From Ponticaulis sp. (GTDB lineage Bacteria > Pseudomonadota > Alphaproteobacteria > Caulobacterales > Hyphomonadaceae): a DNA stretch of 64,000 bases. The notes beneath the pieces were generated by a model. It saw only the letters and a list, made by a program, of their open reading frames with translations. It made no database searches and was not told the DNA's origin. The stretch covers positions 1 to 64,000 of the forward strand of contig PBNO01000008.1 of assembly GCA_002723155.1 (NCBI GenBank), given 5' to 3'. Position 1 is the stretch's first letter. Each line of letters opens with the position of its first letter. The position numbers and the translations under genes were made by a program. Positions 39,717-47,911 of this stretch are shown one piece after another.

Positions 39717-40544
39717 ATGACAAGTGTAAGTGTCCCATCCGATATTGTGAAAAGATACTGCAGTTCACTTCCTGCGCAGTTTGAAACGGCGGCCCAAATG
39801 CTGCTTTCACTTGTCCAGGGGCCTGTTGATGACCGTGAAGTGCGTGACCTGTACGGTGAGTTGCACCGTATGGCGGGCACCGCACAATGCATGGGGTTTC
39901 CATTCTTCGGCGATGAGCTGGCGAAAATCGTGTATGATTTCGAGAAATGCACTTCTGGCGCTCTGAAGGCTGACAAGATTTTTCTGGGTTCGGTCGCAAA
40001 GCGTTTTGATCGGCTCAGCAAACTTCTCGAGTACGTGACGATCCGAAACTCTCTGCTTCTTCGTGATCTGGAGCCGCTGGAGGGGGTTGCAGAAACTCGC
40101 TTCATCAAGGCGCGCTACCAGCAGGTCTTTTCTGCGCAAAGAGTGCTGTATTGCGATGATGATCCGGCGCTTCAGCAATTGATGACTGTCATTCTCGATG
40201 ACTTGGGCGTGAAGGCGGTCGAAACTGCATCGGATGGACGAGAACTGCTTCATAAGGCTCTGAAATTCAAACCAAATCTGGTGATAACAGATTGGCAAAT
40301 GTCGCCTATGGCTGGCCTCCAGCTGCTTCGCTATATCCGGCAGGGAAAATCGGCGATTGATACGAATTGCCCGATCATCTTTCTGTCCACGGTCAAGACG
40401 GTGAACAAGATTGAACAGGTTGTTGGCGAAGGCGTGGCACGCTTCCTCGTGAAGCCTTTTAACAAAGCCTCGATTGCGCGCGCTATTTATCAGATTGCAT
40501 CAACGGACAGTAAGACTGAGACAAAAATTCGTAAATCTGCCTGA
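39717..40544 (+). CDS. HPt-receiver fusion protein 3
   Basis: 275 residues: HPt (His50 in ELHRMAGTAQCMGF), helical linker, then receiver (VLYCDDDPALQQ, acceptor Asp in LVITDWQMSPMAGLQLL, Lys in LVKPFNKAS). Same architecture and motifs as fusions 1 and 2. An AGGAGG lies before the ATG at 39717; a longer frame from 39606 runs inside the receiver gene and is rejected. Last gene of the kinase unit; 364 bases of regulatory DNA follow before the porin. Confidence 0.85.
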   Translation: MTSVSVPSDIVKRYCSSLPAQFETAAQMLLSLVQGPVDDREVRDLYGELHRMAGTAQCMGFPFFGDELAKIVYDFEKCTSGALKADKIFLGSVAKRFDRLSKLLEYVTIRNSLLLRDLEPLEGVAETRFIKARYQQVFSAQRVLYCDDDPALQQLMTVILDDLGVKAVETASDGRELLHKALKFKPNLVITDWQMSPMAGLQLLRYIRQGKSAIDTNCPIIFLSTVKTVNKIEQVVGEGVARFLVKPFNKASIARAIYQIASTDSKTETKIRKSA

Positions 40545-40702
40545 CCGCCCCTGAGCCTGCTACTGCGGTACGAGGCAGCGTCGAGAGTATTCGAATCATT
40601 GTGTCTGGGAATGGTAATGCTCAGCTTTGAAGCAAAAATAAGCTCTCGAAGCACGAATACTGGACTTTGCGGGTAACCTGATGACGGGCCACGAGTATTG
40701 GC

Positions 40703-40730
40703 TTGAAAAGTTTTCAGCACTCAGAATAGT
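40703..40730 (+). promoter_or_regulatory. Candidate promoter of the porin-nasT-nasS unit
   Basis: TTGAAA and AATAGT spaced by 16 bases. Initiation near 40737 would give a leader of about 170 bases that contains two hexaloop hairpins and a terminator. From 40545 to 40702 no other feature was recognised. Confidence 0.4.
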
Positions 40731-40765
40731 TCAAAACGTCAGCTTTGCAGCGCGCATAGCCTCAC

Positions 40766-40801
40766 GCATTCGATGAAGAGTGCAGACCTTCGGTGAAGAA
40801 G
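40766..40801 (+). promoter_or_regulatory. Tandem hexaloop hairpins, putative NasT (ANTAR) target
   Basis: Hairpin 1 (40766-40783) is GCATTC-GATGAA-GAGTGC, a 6-bp stem with a six-base loop. Hairpin 2 (40788-40801) is CTTC-GGTGAA-GAAG, a 4-bp stem with a six-base loop. Two neighbouring small hairpins with six-base loops bearing G at position 4 are the known architecture of RNA targets of ANTAR antiterminators. Here loop position 1 is G where the described consensus has A. A terminator follows ten bases on, and the ANTAR gene nasT is in the same transcript. Confidence 0.6.
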
Positions 40802-40810
40802 AAACAGAGC

Positions 40811-40838
40811 GCCGTCCTGTTCTACGGGCGGTTTTTTG
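40811..40838 (+). terminator. Attenuator-type terminator before the porin
   Basis: CCGTCC pairs with GGGCGG (one G-T pair) around an 8-base loop and is followed by six T. It lies 71 bases before the porin ATG and directly after the two hexaloop hairpins, with no convincing promoter after it. It is therefore placed to abort the porin-nasT-nasS transcript unless antitermination occurs. Confidence 0.75.
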
Positions 40839-40908
40839 ACTTTCTTGTTCTGGCCTGGATCACTTTTAAATTTCGAGATCGGCCAGTCCCATTCTGAGGA
40901 CTTCACTC

Positions 40909-42135
40909 ATGTCTGCAACTAAATACGCAGTTTCAGCGCTCCCGTTCATCGCGCTCGCATTCGTTTCACCAATCGCTGCGGCTCAAGACGAGCCTACAGC
41001 TTTTGAGACCGCGCTATCGGAAACAAAGCCAATCTTTCAGGCGCGACTCCGTTATGAGGGCGTAGATCAGACCGGTTTTGCGAATGACGCCGATGCGCTC
41101 ACATATCGTTTCCGTGCAGGGTTCGAGACTGGCGCGTTTTTCGATACCAAGTTTCTTCTCGAATTTGACCACATTGACGACCTTGTCGATGACTTCAACT
41201 CGACAACAAATGGCAATATTGCCTACCCGGTCGTTGCGGATCCGCAGGCAACTGAACTCAACCGCCTTCAGCTGACAAATACGAGCCTGCCAGACACGAC
41301 AATTACCCTGGGGCGTCAGCGTATCATTCTGGACGACTCTCGTTTTGTCGGGAATGTCGGCTGGCGCCAGAACGAACAGACTTTCGATGGTCTTCGCGTT
41401 CAGAACCAGTCACTGGGTGAGCTCAAGCTGGACGTCAGCTATGTGAACCAGGTGAACCGTATCTTCGGTGACGAGTCAGCTGCTGGTCGCTGGGAAGGTG
41501 ACATCACGCTTGTGAACGCATCACATCCGACGCCTCTCGGAAATCTCACTGGATTTGCGTACTTCCTCGATATGGATGGTGCGGCGACCGGTGTTTCTTC
41601 CCAGACGCTTGGTGCGCGTCTTAATGGTAGTCAGGAGCTGGGTGAAGGCCGTCTGGCGTATGCGGTGTCTTATGCAAATCAGACCGATTATGGTTCCAGC
41701 CCGTTTGATTATAGCGCCGATTACTACACACTCGACGCACGATACACCGTAAATTCCTTCACGTTCGGCGGCGGTATAGAAACACTGGGCGGTGACGCGC
41801 AGCGTGCTTTCCAGACACCTCTTGCGACGCTTCATAAGTTTCAGGGTTGGTCCGATAAATTTTTGGTCACGCCGGTGAATGGCGTGGAAGATATTTATGC
41901 AACTCTGGCATATCGCGCTGGCGACGTTGGTTTTCTGAACGCGTTAAACCTCTCCGCCACCTATCATGATCTCTCTGCAGATGTGGGCGGGATGGATTAT
42001 GGCAGCGAGCTGGACCTTGTGGCGTCCGCACGCGTCGGTGATGTGAATGTCACGCTGAAATTTGCAGACTACAGCTCTGACGGTTTTGCGACCGATACTT
42101 CAAAACTATGGATCCAATTTGACTTCGCTCTCTGA
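40909..42135 (+). CDS. Outer-membrane porin-like beta-barrel protein
   Basis: 408 residues: signal peptide (cleavage likely after SPIAAAQ, about residue 26), then alternating hydrophobic/polar beta-strand pattern to a C-terminal Phe-rich strand ending in WIQFDFAL, typical of barrel insertion signals. It resembles the alginate-export/OprB-like porin group (LGRQRIILDDSRFVGNVGWRQNEQTFDG). It shares a leader with nasT and nasS, which start 43 bases after its stop, suggesting a role in nitrate or nitrite entry across the outer membrane. Specificity is inferred from context. Confidence 0.75.
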   Translation: MSATKYAVSALPFIALAFVSPIAAAQDEPTAFETALSETKPIFQARLRYEGVDQTGFANDADALTYRFRAGFETGAFFDTKFLLEFDHIDDLVDDFNSTTNGNIAYPVVADPQATELNRLQLTNTSLPDTTITLGRQRIILDDSRFVGNVGWRQNEQTFDGLRVQNQSLGELKLDVSYVNQVNRIFGDESAAGRWEGDITLVNASHPTPLGNLTGFAYFLDMDGAATGVSSQTLGARLNGSQELGEGRLAYAVSYANQTDYGSSPFDYSADYYTLDARYTVNSFTFGGGIETLGGDAQRAFQTPLATLHKFQGWSDKFLVTPVNGVEDIYATLAYRAGDVGFLNALNLSATYHDLSADVGGMDYGSELDLVASARVGDVNVTLKFADYSSDGFATDTSKLWIQFDFAL

Positions 42136-42178
42136 TCACGACGAACAAATCAAGCCGGTACAGCAGGGGGCCACGAAA

Positions 42179-42787
42179 GTGGCGCCTCTGCGCGTACTGC
42201 TGATCGATGACGACCCGGAGCGGGCCAACATTGTAGAGGTTGGTCTGTCTGAAAACGCGGTCGTGCACATTGTATCACACATTCACGGGCGCACGCTTCT
42301 GGATGAGATTGCGAGCATCGCACCGGACGTAATCATTATGGATTGTGAATCGCCTGATCGCGATACCATCGAAAGTCTTCGTATGGTGGCTCAGTCCAAT
42401 CCCAAGCCCATTGTGATGTTTGTCGAGGAAGAGGGCTCGGCCCAGATGAACGAAGCGATTGAGGCAGGGGTGAGTGCCTACGTGATTGACGGCCTGACGC
42501 CGAAGCGCGTGAAGCCTCTGATCGAAACGGCGATTGCTCGTTTCAAGCACATGGACAGCCTGCGCAGTGAACTGCGCAAAACTAAAGAGGATCTCGCTGC
42601 GCGAAAGACGATCGAGCGTGCCAAAGGCTTGCTGATGCAACACCATGGTATGACCGAGGATCAGGCCTTCGCGTCCATGCGGACCATGTCGCAACAACAG
42701 GGCAAGCCTTTGAAAGATGTCGCTGAAAGCGTGCTGACCATCATTGGAATGCTTGCTGGTACGACCGGAAAGGCGAATACGCCATGA
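42179..42787 (+). CDS. nasT: ANTAR-domain antiterminator NasT
   Basis: 202 residues: receiver-like domain (VLLIDDDPERANIVEVGL, IIMDCESPDRD) and C-terminal ANTAR RNA-binding domain (ARKTIERAKGLLMQHHGMTE and the following helix). With NasS it controls nitrate assimilation: NasS holds NasT until nitrate binds, and free NasT prevents termination in leader RNAs. I choose the GTG at 42179, preceded by AGGGGG; a longer frame begins inside the porin gene at 42062. It overlaps nasS by ATGA. Targets are probably the leaders at 40766 and 55207. Confidence 0.88.
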   Translation: MAPLRVLLIDDDPERANIVEVGLSENAVVHIVSHIHGRTLLDEIASIAPDVIIMDCESPDRDTIESLRMVAQSNPKPIVMFVEEEGSAQMNEAIEAGVSAYVIDGLTPKRVKPLIETAIARFKHMDSLRSELRKTKEDLAARKTIERAKGLLMQHHGMTEDQAFASMRTMSQQQGKPLKDVAESVLTIIGMLAGTTGKANTP

Positions 42788-44067
42788 CAAAACAGCAGCT
42801 GAATATTGGCTTCGTGCCGCTGACGGACTGCGTGACAATTGCCGCAGCGCAGGAGCGTGGAATTTTTCTGGCCAATGGACTTGAAGTAAAGCTGAAGCGC
42901 TTTGTGTCCTGGGCGGCGATGCGTGACGCGCTGGGTACAGGGGCCATTGATGCAGCGCAAATGCTCTCACCTATGGTTGTTGCGTCCGCTGCAGGCCTCG
43001 GCCCGTTCCCGCGGGAGTTTACCTCCGCGTTCACCATTAACCTGAATGGCAATGCGATTACCGTATCTACCTCGTTGTTTGAGCGGATGTCACAGATCGC
43101 ACCTGAGACGATTACGCGACGTCCGATGTCAGCCTATGCGCTCAAGCAAGTCATCGACAGCCGCCGTGACGAAGGTCGCCGTAAACTCGTTTTCGCGCAT
43201 GTGTATAATCACTCTATGCATGCGCTTGAGCTAAAATACTGGCTCGCATCTGCCGGAATTTCGCCGGAAACGGATATCGAGATTGTTGTGATTCCACCGT
43301 CTCTCATGGTCGACGCGCTCGCCTCTGGCCAGATCGATGGTTATTGCGTTGGCGAGCCGTGGAATAACAAGGCAGTTGTCGCTGGCATTGGTCGAACTGT
43401 GATCACATCCGGGGAAATCTGGTCGAATGGTCCCGAAAAGGTGCTGGCGGTTCGCAAAGCATGGGCCGAAGAAAATGAAGCGGTGCATCTGGCGCTTGTC
43501 TCCGCGATGCTTGAGGCGTCTGCATGGGTCGACGATATGGATAACAGGTTGACGGCAGCACAGATCGTCTCGGGTCCTGATTATGTGAATGTCCCGTTTG
43601 ATGAGATTGTCGGTTCCCTGACCGGCAAGAACCGTCAGACGGGTGGCGAACTGCGTATGGATATGCCGGACTTCAACGTATTTCATAGATACGCGGCGAA
43701 CTTCCCGTGGCGGTCTCACGCAAAGTGGGTTTTATCCCAGATGATCCGATGGGGAGATTTGCCCGATAGTCTTGATGTAGACTTTGTCGCGGCGCAGGCT
43801 TTTCTGCCGGACGTTTATCGCAAAGCTGCAGGCGCAATGGGCGTAGCTTGCCCTTCGGCAGACGAGAAAGTCGAAGGCGGTCACCAACATACATGGTTAC
43901 TGACCGATGCGACAGCTCCGCTTGCTATGGGGTGCGATCAGTTTATGGACGGCCGGATTTTCGACCCGTCTAACCTTGATGGTTATCTCGCGGGCTTTTC
44001 GGTGCGCCATGTAGAAAGCCGGCTTGGCGAAAGTGACCGGCAGCAGGTTTCCAGCATAGCAGTTTAA
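42784..44067 (+). CDS. nasS: Nitrate sensor NasS (NrtA-like, cytoplasmic)
   Basis: 427-residue protein of the NrtA/CmpA nitrate-binding family but without signal peptide or lipobox (starts MTKQQLNIGFVPLTDCVTIA), as expected for NasS. It shares blocks with the NrtA here, such as MLSPMVVASAAGLGP, FTINLNGNAITVS and [14 protein letters not shown]. Translationally coupled to nasT. It is convergent with cobA, 9 bases away. Assignment rests on family, absence of export signal and pairing with an ANTAR protein. Confidence 0.9.
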   Translation: MTKQQLNIGFVPLTDCVTIAAAQERGIFLANGLEVKLKRFVSWAAMRDALGTGAIDAAQMLSPMVVASAAGLGPFPREFTSAFTINLNGNAITVSTSLFERMSQIAPETITRRPMSAYALKQVIDSRRDEGRRKLVFAHVYNHSMHALELKYWLASAGISPETDIEIVVIPPSLMVDALASGQIDGYCVGEPWNNKAVVAGIGRTVITSGEIWSNGPEKVLAVRKAWAEENEAVHLALVSAMLEASAWVDDMDNRLTAAQIVSGPDYVNVPFDEIVGSLTGKNRQTGGELRMDMPDFNVFHRYAANFPWRSHAKWVLSQMIRWGDLPDSLDVDFVAAQAFLPDVYRKAAGAMGVACPSADEKVEGGHQHTWLLTDATAPLAMGCDQFMDGRIFDPSNLDGYLAGFSVRHVESRLGESDRQQVSSIAV

Positions 44068-44076
44068 AAGGTCGGG

Positions 44077-44826
44077 TCAGGCGAGTTCGGAGGCCTGACC
44101 CGTATCCGCTATCGCCGCGCTCAATGGATAGCGGATAAGTAGGATTGCGGGATTTTTCACCGCATGTTCCCGTGCGTCCAGGGCAAGACGGTCGAGACGC
44201 GACGAAACGTGCCGGACGTCTGGCTTTCCCGCATTCTCAATCCAGTCGCATTGCAAAGAACCGGGAACGCCCTTCGCCATAAGCGCCGTCTGAATGCGCC
44301 AGCTTTGCGCTACGCTCATATAGAAGGCTGCACAAACGCCCGGGCGAACGACAGAGCACCAATCAGGTTCTTTGCCATCTTTTGAAGACTTTCCTGTCGT
44401 AACAACAAAGCACTGAAGTTCGGCCCTCTCGGTGATCGGTATGGACCATTCAGAAGCCGCAGCCAGAGCCGATGTAACGCCCGGGACGATCTCGATATCA
44501 GCGTTCATGGAAACCGCGATTGCCAGTTCTTCGGAAGCTCGGCCGAAAACCATAGGATCACCCGACTTCAGGCGTGCGACGGTCAGACCCTGTGAGAGCG
44601 CTTCAGAAATTCGGGCATTGATATCGACTTGTTGGCGGCCTCCGTCTCCGCAACCTTTTCCAACATATTCGAGGGTGCTGTCAGGGCTTGCGAATGACAG
44701 AACTTCCGGGTCTACAAGGCGATCGTATAGGATGAGGTCTGCAGTTTTGATCCGCTGCATAGCGCGTAGTGTAAGTAGGTCCGCTGCTCCGGGGCCGCAT
44801 CCGATAAGAGTGAGTTTTCCTGTCAT
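44077..44826 (-). CDS. cobA: Uroporphyrinogen-III C-methyltransferase
   Basis: 249-residue SUMT. Converts uroporphyrinogen III to precorrin-2 with two SAM, the first step towards siroheme for NirB. Motifs: LIGCGPGAADLLTLRAMQ, ADLILYDRLVDPEVL, VGKGCGDGGRQQ, VARLKSGDPMVFGRASEE and PGVTSALAAASEWSIP. The dehydrogenase/ferrochelatase part of CysG is not fused and must be encoded elsewhere. The start at 44826 is 4 bases after the nasA stop; the longer frame to 44961 lies in nasA. Last gene of the minus-strand nitrate operon. Confidence 0.93.
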   Translation of the reverse strand: MTGKLTLIGCGPGAADLLTLRAMQRIKTADLILYDRLVDPEVLSFASPDSTLEYVGKGCGDGGRQQVDINARISEALSQGLTVARLKSGDPMVFGRASEELAIAVSMNADIEIVPGVTSALAAASEWSIPITERAELQCFVVTTGKSSKDGKEPDWCSVVRPGVCAAFYMSVAQSWRIQTALMAKGVPGSLQCDWIENAGKPDVRHVSSRLDRLALDAREHAVKNPAILLIRYPLSAAIADTGQASELA

Positions 44827-44830
44827 TGTC

Positions 44831-47530
44831 TTACTCCGCTGCGATGCTTGCCGGGGTGGATGGGGGGGCTTTTGCTGCCGCTGCGCGGAGCAGGGCGCGC
44901 AGTTCAGGCTTGCATGAGCCGCATGTTGTGCCTGCGCCTGTTGCAGCACCAATGCCCTCAACGCTTTGCGCCCCTTTACTGATCGCGTCTTCGATTTGAT
45001 TTACGCCGACGCCGTTACAGGAGCAGACGAGTCTACCCGTACCTTCTCCCGCGGGCGGACGGCCGGCGAGGATGCCCAAACGAATTTCGGGGGTGATGGT
45101 TGTTGTAAGCAGGGAAGAGAGCCAGGCGCGATCAGCGACAACCGGACCACTTTCGGACAGAGTGATGAAGAGATCCAGTCTGTCTGCTTCAAACATTGCT
45201 GCAGCGTGCTGTCCGTCAGGCGTTTTAAACGTGATAGCGGTGTCCGTGGCGATTGTATCAATCACCTTGTCCGCTGGTTCAGATCCCGCGATTTCATAGC
45301 GGTATCCTTCGGTCGATGTTGCAACAGCCCAGTAGTCGAGGGCGTTCAGAGTATCGTCACTGAGAGGTCGGCGAGACACTAGAAAACCGTACCAGGCGGG
45401 TGAAAGCGGTTTGATGGCGACAGTGCCGTGCTTGGATTCAGGCTGACCCGAGACGGGGTCGGTATTCGGCGCGATCAGCGCATCAACGCGCGCCGCAGAA
45501 CTGTTCGCCGCCGACCAGTGCATCGGGACAAATACAGATTTGCGTTGCATTCGTTCGGTTATCAGCACTCTCAAAACCGCTTCACCATAGGTGTTGGAGA
45601 TGCGGGAAAGTGAAGCCGCCGTCAGGCCGAGTTGATCTGCGTCTTTCGGGTGGATCTCCAGATATGGCTCAGCGATATGTCCGGATAGCGTAGAAGATTT
45701 TCCAGTGCGGGTCATGGTGTGCCAATGGTCACGGACGCGGCCAGTGTTGAGGATAAAAGGCAAGTCGTTTGAAGGGAGCGAGGCCGGCGCGGTGAATGCT
45801 GTCGCAACAAAGAGAGCTTTATGGTCCTTGGTGTAGAAATGGCCATCCTGAAAGAACCGGTGGTCTGAACCGGTATTGTCCTCGCCGTGAAGAGGTACGT
45901 CTCCTGCGGGCGCCGGCCATTGGAACGGCTTCAGTGTGTCGTATTCAGGATCACTTGTGTTGGCATATGCGCCGATGTCGAAGTCACGCAGTCCGTCATT
46001 TTCGTACGCAGAGAGAGTGGCATATTCGCGGAAGATGGCTGCCGGTCCATTGAAGTCAAAGCCATCATAGCCCAGTCGCTTGCCAAGATCGCACAACGCC
46101 CACCAGTCATGACGTGCTTCGCCGGGTGGCTTCAAAAAACTGCGTTGGCGGGAAATGCGGCGTTCCGAGTTCGTGACGGTGCCGGTTTTCTCTCCCCATG
46201 TTGTCGCTGGCAGTACAACATCTGCCAGAGCAACTGTGTCTGACGTTGTTGCGACGTCGGAGACCACGACAAGGGGGCAGGCGCCGAGTGCGGCCTTTAC
46301 CTTGTCGGCGTTCGGGAGGGAAACCACGGGATTGGTCGCCATGATCCAGATCGCTTTGATCTGGCCGCTCAGGACTGCGTCAAACATCTCGACGGCTTTA
46401 AGGCCCGGGCCGCTGGCGATACGAGGTGCTTTCCAGAAGCGTTCTACGCGAATGATATCTTCCGGAGCGAAATCCATATGGCAGGCGAGCTGGTTGGCGA
46501 GGCCGCCGACTTCGCGCCCACCCATAGCGTTTGGCTGGCCTGTGACGGAAAAGGGACCCATGCCTGGTTTGCCAATCCGACCAGTCACAAGATGGCAATT
46601 GATAATGGAATTGACCTTGTCCGAGCCTGCAGAGGACTGGTTGACGCCTTGAGAGTAGATGGTGACGGTTCGCTCGGTTGCGGCAAAAAGCTCGAAGAAT
46701 GTCTGCAAATCACGTTCGGACAAACCTGTGAGTTTGGCTGTTTGCGGTAATGTGAATTCGCCAGCTACGGAAAGCGCATCCGAGTAGCCATTCGTATGTG
46801 TTTCGATGAAGCGTTCGTCACGAGCCGCGCTTTCGGACAGGTAATGGAACAACGCGTTGAAAAGCGCTACGTCCGCACCCGGGGTTATAGCCAGGTGAAG
46901 GTCAGCGCCATCCGTTGTCGCAGTCTGGCGCGGGTCGATAATGACCAGCTTTGTGCCACGCTTGTCACGCGCCGACTGAATGCGTTGGTAGAGAACAGGG
47001 TGACACCAGGCCAGATTGCTTCCGACCATCACGATCAGGTCAGCTTCTTCAAGGTCCTCGTAACACCCCGGAACTGTATCAGTGCCGAAGGCGCGCTTAT
47101 GGCCTGCCACTGACGAGGCCATGCAAAGCCGCGAATTCGTGTCGATATTGGACGAGCCGATAAAGCCCTTCATCAGCTTGTTGGCAACGTAATAGTCTTC
47201 GGTCAGGATTTGCCCTGACACGTAGAAGGCAACACTGTCCGGACCGTGCTGGCGGATGGCGTCGCGGAACCCGCGCGCCACCTCTTCCATTGCATCCTCC
47301 CAGGAAGTCGTTTGCCCATTCACGCTCGGATGCAGGATGCGATCCTGCAGAGACAGGGTGTCACCCAGTGCTGAGCCTTTAACGCAGAGACGACCGTAAT
47401 TTGCCGGGTGGTCCGGATCACCACGCACGATAGCGCTCTCGCCATCAGATGATGGCTGAACAAGAACGCCGCAACCAACCCCGCAATAGGGGCAGGTTGT
47501 GGCTATCTCTTTGTTCACTTGCTCGGTCAT
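44831..47530 (-). CDS. nasA: Assimilatory nitrate reductase catalytic subunit
   Basis: 899-residue molybdo-bis-MGD oxidoreductase. N-terminal [4Fe-4S] ligands are in TCPYCGVGCGV with a further Cys in CVKGSAL. The Mo-cofactor domains include SSNIDTNSRLCMASSVAGHK and the molydopterin-binding C-terminal part (LNTGRVRDHWHTMTRTGKS). A fused BFD-like [2Fe-2S] domain ends the protein (CSCNGVGVNQIEDAI, TTCGSCKPELRALL), typical of NasA that takes electrons directly rather than through a separate NasB. Cytoplasmic: no Tat signal. Thirty-five bases downstream of nirD. Confidence 0.96.
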   Translation of the reverse strand: MTEQVNKEIATTCPYCGVGCGVLVQPSSDGESAIVRGDPDHPANYGRLCVKGSALGDTLSLQDRILHPSVNGQTTSWEDAMEEVARGFRDAIRQHGPDSVAFYVSGQILTEDYYVANKLMKGFIGSSNIDTNSRLCMASSVAGHKRAFGTDTVPGCYEDLEEADLIVMVGSNLAWCHPVLYQRIQSARDKRGTKLVIIDPRQTATTDGADLHLAITPGADVALFNALFHYLSESAARDERFIETHTNGYSDALSVAGEFTLPQTAKLTGLSERDLQTFFELFAATERTVTIYSQGVNQSSAGSDKVNSIINCHLVTGRIGKPGMGPFSVTGQPNAMGGREVGGLANQLACHMDFAPEDIIRVERFWKAPRIASGPGLKAVEMFDAVLSGQIKAIWIMATNPVVSLPNADKVKAALGACPLVVVSDVATTSDTVALADVVLPATTWGEKTGTVTNSERRISRQRSFLKPPGEARHDWWALCDLGKRLGYDGFDFNGPAAIFREYATLSAYENDGLRDFDIGAYANTSDPEYDTLKPFQWPAPAGDVPLHGEDNTGSDHRFFQDGHFYTKDHKALFVATAFTAPASLPSNDLPFILNTGRVRDHWHTMTRTGKSSTLSGHIAEPYLEIHPKDADQLGLTAASLSRISNTYGEAVLRVLITERMQRKSVFVPMHWSAANSSAARVDALIAPNTDPVSGQPESKHGTVAIKPLSPAWYGFLVSRRPLSDDTLNALDYWAVATSTEGYRYEIAGSEPADKVIDTIATDTAITFKTPDGQHAAAMFEADRLDLFITLSESGPVVADRAWLSSLLTTTITPEIRLGILAGRPPAGEGTGRLVCSCNGVGVNQIEDAISKGAQSVEGIGAATGAGTTCGSCKPELRALLRAAAAKAPPSTPASIAAE

Positions 47531-47565
47531 GGAGTGCTCGATCGAAATCTTGTCAGAGAGGGAGA

Positions 47566-47898
47566 TCAGGACGCAGTTGCAAGGCGCAAATGCACGCGTC
47601 CGCCATCGCGAACTTCTGCCGGAAAGGTGCGGATCTGTCCTTCGTCTCCACCTTGTGCCTTGCCAGTCGACAGATCGTAGACCCAGTTGTGCAGAGGGCA
47701 GGTGACCGCACAGTCGTGCACGATGCCCTCGCTCAACGGGCCACCTTTGTGCGCACAGCGGTTCTCGACAGCGAATACGCGATCGTCAGACGTTCTGAAG
47801 ATGGCAATCTTCATTCCGTCCTTCTCCAGACGACGTGACCCACGAACCGGAATGTCTGACAGCTCGCAGATGTCGAACCAACGTTCAAAAGGTGCCAT
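47566..47898 (-). CDS. nirD: Nitrite reductase small subunit (Rieske)
   Basis: 110 residues, Rieske [2Fe-2S] fold with C-x-H in NRCAHKGGPL and C-x2-H in CPLHNWVYDL. Partner of NirB in NADH-dependent reduction of nitrite to ammonium. The start is chosen at the ATG at 47898, with AGGA eight bases upstream; another Met three codons earlier (47907) is close to the nirB stop. The 182-codon open frame reaching 48114 is an extension into nirB. Confidence 0.93.
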   Translation of the reverse strand: MAPFERWFDICELSDIPVRGSRRLEKDGMKIAIFRTSDDRVFAVENRCAHKGGPLSEGIVHDCAVTCPLHNWVYDLSTGKAQGGDEGQIRTFPAEVRDGGRVHLRLATAS

Positions 47899-47911
47899 TC
47901 CATCCATCCTT

